From: Brachypodius melanocephalos | Taxonomy: Eukaryota; Chordata; Aves; Passeriformes; Pycnonotidae | DNA: 64,000 nt | NCBI GenBank assembly: GCA_013398615.1 | Contig: VZSR01000028.1 | Span: 3,251,262 to 3,315,261, forward strand | Direction of reading: 5' to 3' | Part shown: piece after piece, positions 60,030 through 64,000 of the stretch | Layout: each line of letters opens with the position of its first letter | How positions within the stretch are numbered: the first letter of the stretch is position 1 | Program-made: the position numbers and the translations under genes | The notes under the pieces: model-generated | The model's input: the letters and a program-made list of their open reading frames with translations, nothing else | Told to the model about the DNA's origin: nothing | Database searches by the model: none

Positions 60030-60049
60030 CATTCATCTATAACAAAGTT

Positions 60050-63000
60050 GGTATTTTAGATTTTCTTTCTGGTTTTTCATGTGCAGTGAGGTCACAGTCT
60101 GCTTCATCTGGAGATGGTCTCTTTCCTACAATGAGACAGACATTTGCAGTGCCTCCACTTAAAGTTGTACTTTTTTGGAATGTTCTACCTAAATTTTTCT
60201 GAACAAAAGTTTTGGTATGTGGGCTGACATGATACAGCATGTATGCCTAGAAGTAACTGCACATCTTTGTGAATGCAACCTCATTAAATTTTAGGAAAAC
60301 CACAGTGGTTTCTGAGGAGGTCCAAGCCATTGGTGGGAGCTGTAATGGTCACAGTTTCTTTTTATGTAATAACCTGGCAATTGGTGTAGGGAGTTTCTTC
60401 TCCCCCTTGTAGTGAGACAGGGTGGGTATGGGAAAGCAAGCAAAAACTAACCATGCCAGGTTACACTTAGAATTGTGCAGCAGCTTGACTGCAAGGTAAA
60501 TGATTTACCCTTTTCCTAGCTCAATAATGTATTACTAGGGGGGAAATCTATCTTTTTTGTCACTGCCCCAGTGCAGTCAGACAGCATTGCTGTTCCTGCA
60601 GCTGTGACACACTTGCCACTAATGTGCCCACAAATCCATCCAGATACAGTCCTAGGATCTGCAATGGAGTTCATAATTGTGGAGTAGACACAGAATCTGT
60701 TGGGAGCTGTACTGGATGTGCTCTTTGTTACTGTATGAAAAGGGGTTTGCATAACACCTTTTGGGATGGAGCCTGTTGTTTAGGCATTGTAGGTCACTTT
60801 TTCAGCAGATTGTGGAGCTTACAAAAGCCCTGTGAAATAAAGGTGGGGTTCTGACAAAAAGTCATTGACTCTTTGAAACGCCCCTGATGTTTTTCCTTGT
60901 GCTGTTTGGGGAATGCAGCTTTTGTCTGACTTGGGTCAGTCTGTTACTTTTAGCAATGTTTTTTGAGAATTGTAACTTGTCAAAAGCTCTTAGACTAAAT
61001 AAATGCGTAGCGTTAAAAAAACGCTGGAAAAAAGCTTTCTTCAGCAGAGCAGGAGCTTGAACACTGTGCAGATTATTCTCCTAAACCTGTTCTTCTTGGC
61101 AGTTCAACACAGTGAAAATAGTCTGGTACCATGTGAATAGGCACCCAGCCACCTCAATGAATAAGCATGAATGGAACCAGCCAAGCGCTTCTGACGGGCA
61201 TCATTGTATGTTCTGAGGGTAGAATTTAAATTTGGGATCACAAATAGGTCTCCCAAAATTTTGTTCAGAAAGGAACAAGGATTGCTTGTGCATACTGCTG
61301 AGACAGAATCTTTCTGCCCATTAGGCTGGGGTGACCTCTTGGCTTTGTTGGACTGGTAATGTCAAGGGCCCAGCCTGAATTGCAGAGGTGAACAGAGCAT
61401 ATTCTTTGTGTGTTAGGACTGAATGGAGAGGTTCAGAGAGCCTGCAGGGCTCAACAAAGCTGTGTTCCAGCATTGTGCCTGCACAGCCATCACTTTAAAC
61501 TGCAACTGCCAGCAGCTTCTCAAGATACTGGTACAGAGAAATACTGTGCTGATGCCTCCTTCTGCCACTCCCTGGATCTCCATTCACAAAAGGGAGGTGT
61601 TAGCTTGCTATTCTCAGGCCCCCTCAACACTCAAGTGTAAATTTTATTTTCATGCTGCCAACTTTAAAATGAAGCCTTTATTTAACTTTGATAGGGTTTC
61701 TTCAATTTGTTATTTAGAGTAACTTCTCTACAACAGTTGTTCTGAAATGCTATAAAAGAAGAATATGAGTATTTTAAAATGTATTTTATTAATTTGGATG
61801 TAATCTGACTAGTGATAAAAATCTTGAAGTTACTGTGTTAAAAAAAATTAAGTTACTTAATATTTTGTAACCACTGTGCAACATGGTGTGAAGCAGGCAA
61901 TAAAGTGATGAATGCATGGTGAAAGCATTAAAGGAAAAACTTTCAGATAAGAGATCAGTAGGCACACTTAGAAATGCATTACTGAAATCACACAAAGAAT
62001 TAGAGCCACTGACATTTTGTGGAGGTTTGTCTTTTAGAGGTCTTGCCACAATAAAACAGAGGAAGATGTGTAAACAGGTATTAGCAAAATAAACACTGAC
62101 CATCTTAAGCATTCAAAGCAGCCACTTCAGACAGTGTGTTCGTAGGAGTTGGGTGATGCAGACTGCCCAGGACTGAGAGTTGACAGTTACATAAAGACGA
62201 TGTCTGAAATCAGGAGTTTAAACTTGGCCCAAACCTTGATTTACTCTAAAAAAATTGGTGACTGAGGCATCTAAAATGGAAATTCATTGCAAGTCAACAC
62301 CTGGACAGAATTATTTATTCTTAGCCATATGAAATATAAAGGATTACAAATTATTTCAGATTTTTTTTAATGTGCTTGCTGTGGAAACATTCAAATGAAA
62401 AAAACTGATGTCATAGTATTTCTTTTGTCAAACAATTAAACATTTAATTCAAAATCTGCCTGTTGTGTTTGTGCTGACAATTTGATGTACTTAGAACATG
62501 TTCCTCTCCAGTAGCTACACAGGGTCTAGGTTAAGTATCAAGTTAAATGCCTAATGAGATAGTTTGACTTGATCATAAAAGATCAGAAATACATTAGCAA
62601 TTTTTTTTAAACATGCAGGATGAAACTATTTGTCTCATTCACACTGTTGGTTTCACAAGACTGACTTGATTAAGATAAGAATGAATTTACAGTAGAGGTG
62701 ATGTTACATATGATGTGATCCCAATATGCATTACTTCACAATTCCTGTATGCCCTTGATTCTTTTTTCTTCTGAACCAAAATGTATCTTCCCAAAGCTGG
62801 TATGTTCTTGCAACTGATACAGGTATTGAAGATGCAGGTTCTGAGACAGTAGATTTTACAAGGGATTCTCTAAGTTGGTATCATTCAATAAGCAAACATT
62901 CTGGTGTTATTTGAAGGACAGATGAAGTTTTACATTTTCTTAGACAGTTATCCAAGTTTGCAGTAAAGCTGTACATTAAGGTTTCCTATTTTACTTTGGA

Positions 63001-64000
63001 ACCCTACAGTGGGGATAGATTCTGAGCTCTGTATGCAGGAATTTCTGGGAGCAACAATCTCTTAAGCTGCGATTCCTGAGAGCAACAAGAGCAGCTGACT
63101 TTGTTTCCAACTGTTCAGGTCTGTTCCTTGTTGCAGATTGAAGCCATTAAAAGAACTGCTCAACCATGTCAAACACGCAGCTCCACGTGCAGTGCCGCGT
63201 TCATACAAAAATGCTCAGAAGCTGTAGCTTGCAGTAATAACACAGATCACAGCAATGGACAATTTCTGCTGTGAAAACATTTATACTTCAGTTGTCAAGC
63301 AGGACATGGATAGCTTTCTTCCACTTTCACCACAAAACCCTAATGTATTTCTCATGATGAGCTGAGCACATGGTGTGTAAGGGACACAACAGCTCTGTCT
63401 GACACCCAGGCTTAGGAGTATTGCTCAGAGCATAAACTCTGATGTGGGAGAAGAGCCTTGTCCTGCCCTTCTGCACTGCTCTGTCTCCTGACTGTTTTTT
63501 GTCTTGCAGCAGTGCTTTCTTTAGAAACAACTCAGCTCTGAAGTGCCAAGACTAACAAAAGAAACTAGCAATCATGACTGAAAGTGCTCTTTGAGAGCCT
63601 ACTGAAAGAAAGAAAATTTATACTGAACCTTGAAGTAATGGCACTCTGTTTCTTTTCAAGTACATAAGGTGTTTATACACATGAATTAAAATCAGATAAT
63701 TTATTTTTCCCTTTTTGATTACCAGTTGCTTTTCTGGTCATTTGCTTAAGTAGAATTTGACACTTCTTGGGTCACTTGGAAACATGTTATAAAGCCCTAA
63801 TGACAGGAAATGACAAAGCCATTATTACCTTATAACCCACACTAGACTATATCCAAAATGACTGCCTGAATCGGTCTTGCATGGTTTCCACGGTGATGTG
63901 GAACAGCTAATCCAGTGCAAGTGGGTTTTTTTTTTGTCAGCAGGAGGAGTGAATTACACTGTTAATACCGACAGAATGAAGTTAGTCAGGAACAGTATGT
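60050..64000. other. non-coding sequence downstream of TYW5
   Basis: No coding exon recognised on either strand. Further AATAAA hexamers at 60836-60841 and 60998-61003 could serve longer TYW5 3' ends. In mammals C2orf69 lies tail to tail with TYW5, so part of this AT-rich stretch could be its 3' UTR on the minus strand, but nothing in the sequence proves that. No transposable element was recognised. Confidence 0.5.
60836..61003 (+). terminator. possible distal TYW5 polyadenylation signals
   Basis: AATAAA occurs at 60836-60841 and 60998-61003. The second is followed by a small perfect hairpin (AGCGTT at 61009-61014 and AACGCT at 61020-61025, with an A5 loop). Use in vivo is not shown. Confidence 0.25.

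Noticed and set aside
1..64000. tRNA, rRNA, snRNA genes or CRISPR arrays
   Set aside because: No B-box-like GGTTCGA word in tRNA context, no snRNA 5' ends and no regularly spaced direct repeats with unique spacers were found by eye.

Overview
The window looks like avian (bird) nuclear chromosomal DNA. It has intron-bearing vertebrate genes with GT-AG junctions, CR1-type LINE 3' fragments, a bird-type endogenous-retrovirus LTR, a CpG-rich shared promoter and long AT-rich intergenic sequence. There are no bacterial-style operons. The species cannot be named from the sequence alone.

Only two protein-coding genes can be supported, and they stand head to head around about 51.4-52.1 kb. MAIP1 (mitochondrial m-AAA protease interacting protein; five coding exons, minus strand, 51407 down to 44650, 246 residues) runs left. 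TYW5 (JmjC-domain tRNA yW hydroxylase; eight coding exons, plus strand, about 51929/52139 to 59911) runs right. All coding exons could be placed with consistent phase, and the order matches the MAIP1-TYW5 head-to-head pair I remember from human chromosome 2q33. The genes have unrelated jobs, mitochondrial proteostasis/import and tRNA-Phe modification, but share a GC-rich divergent promoter with several CCGGAA (ETS-type) cores.

The most unusual feature is the first coding exon of TYW5. About ten copies of a 30-bp GC-rich minisatellite lie in frame, encoding a degenerate (M/L)ERPEQAAVA decapeptide. Most units that begin with ATG have it in a GCCATGG context, so the exon offers a ladder of good start codons. 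The promoter between the genes also holds a CR1 fragment that runs into a 100-N assembly gap.

Layout: 1-44 kb is gene-free, AT-rich intergenic DNA with one probable solo LTR (about 770-1325), a possible second LTR remnant (about 3470-3660), microsatellites, small palindromes and several stretches that look like conserved non-coding elements. 44.3-51.4 kb is MAIP1, with CR1 debris in intron 1. 51.4-52.2 kb is the promoter, gap and minisatellite. 52.2-60.05 kb is TYW5. 60.05-64 kb is non-coding downstream sequence that may hold alternative TYW5 3' ends or, by synteny, the 3' side of a tail-to-tail neighbour such as C2orf69. I found no tRNA, rRNA, CRISPR array or DNA-transposon gene. Statements about conservation are inferences from sequence texture, because no alignment could be run.
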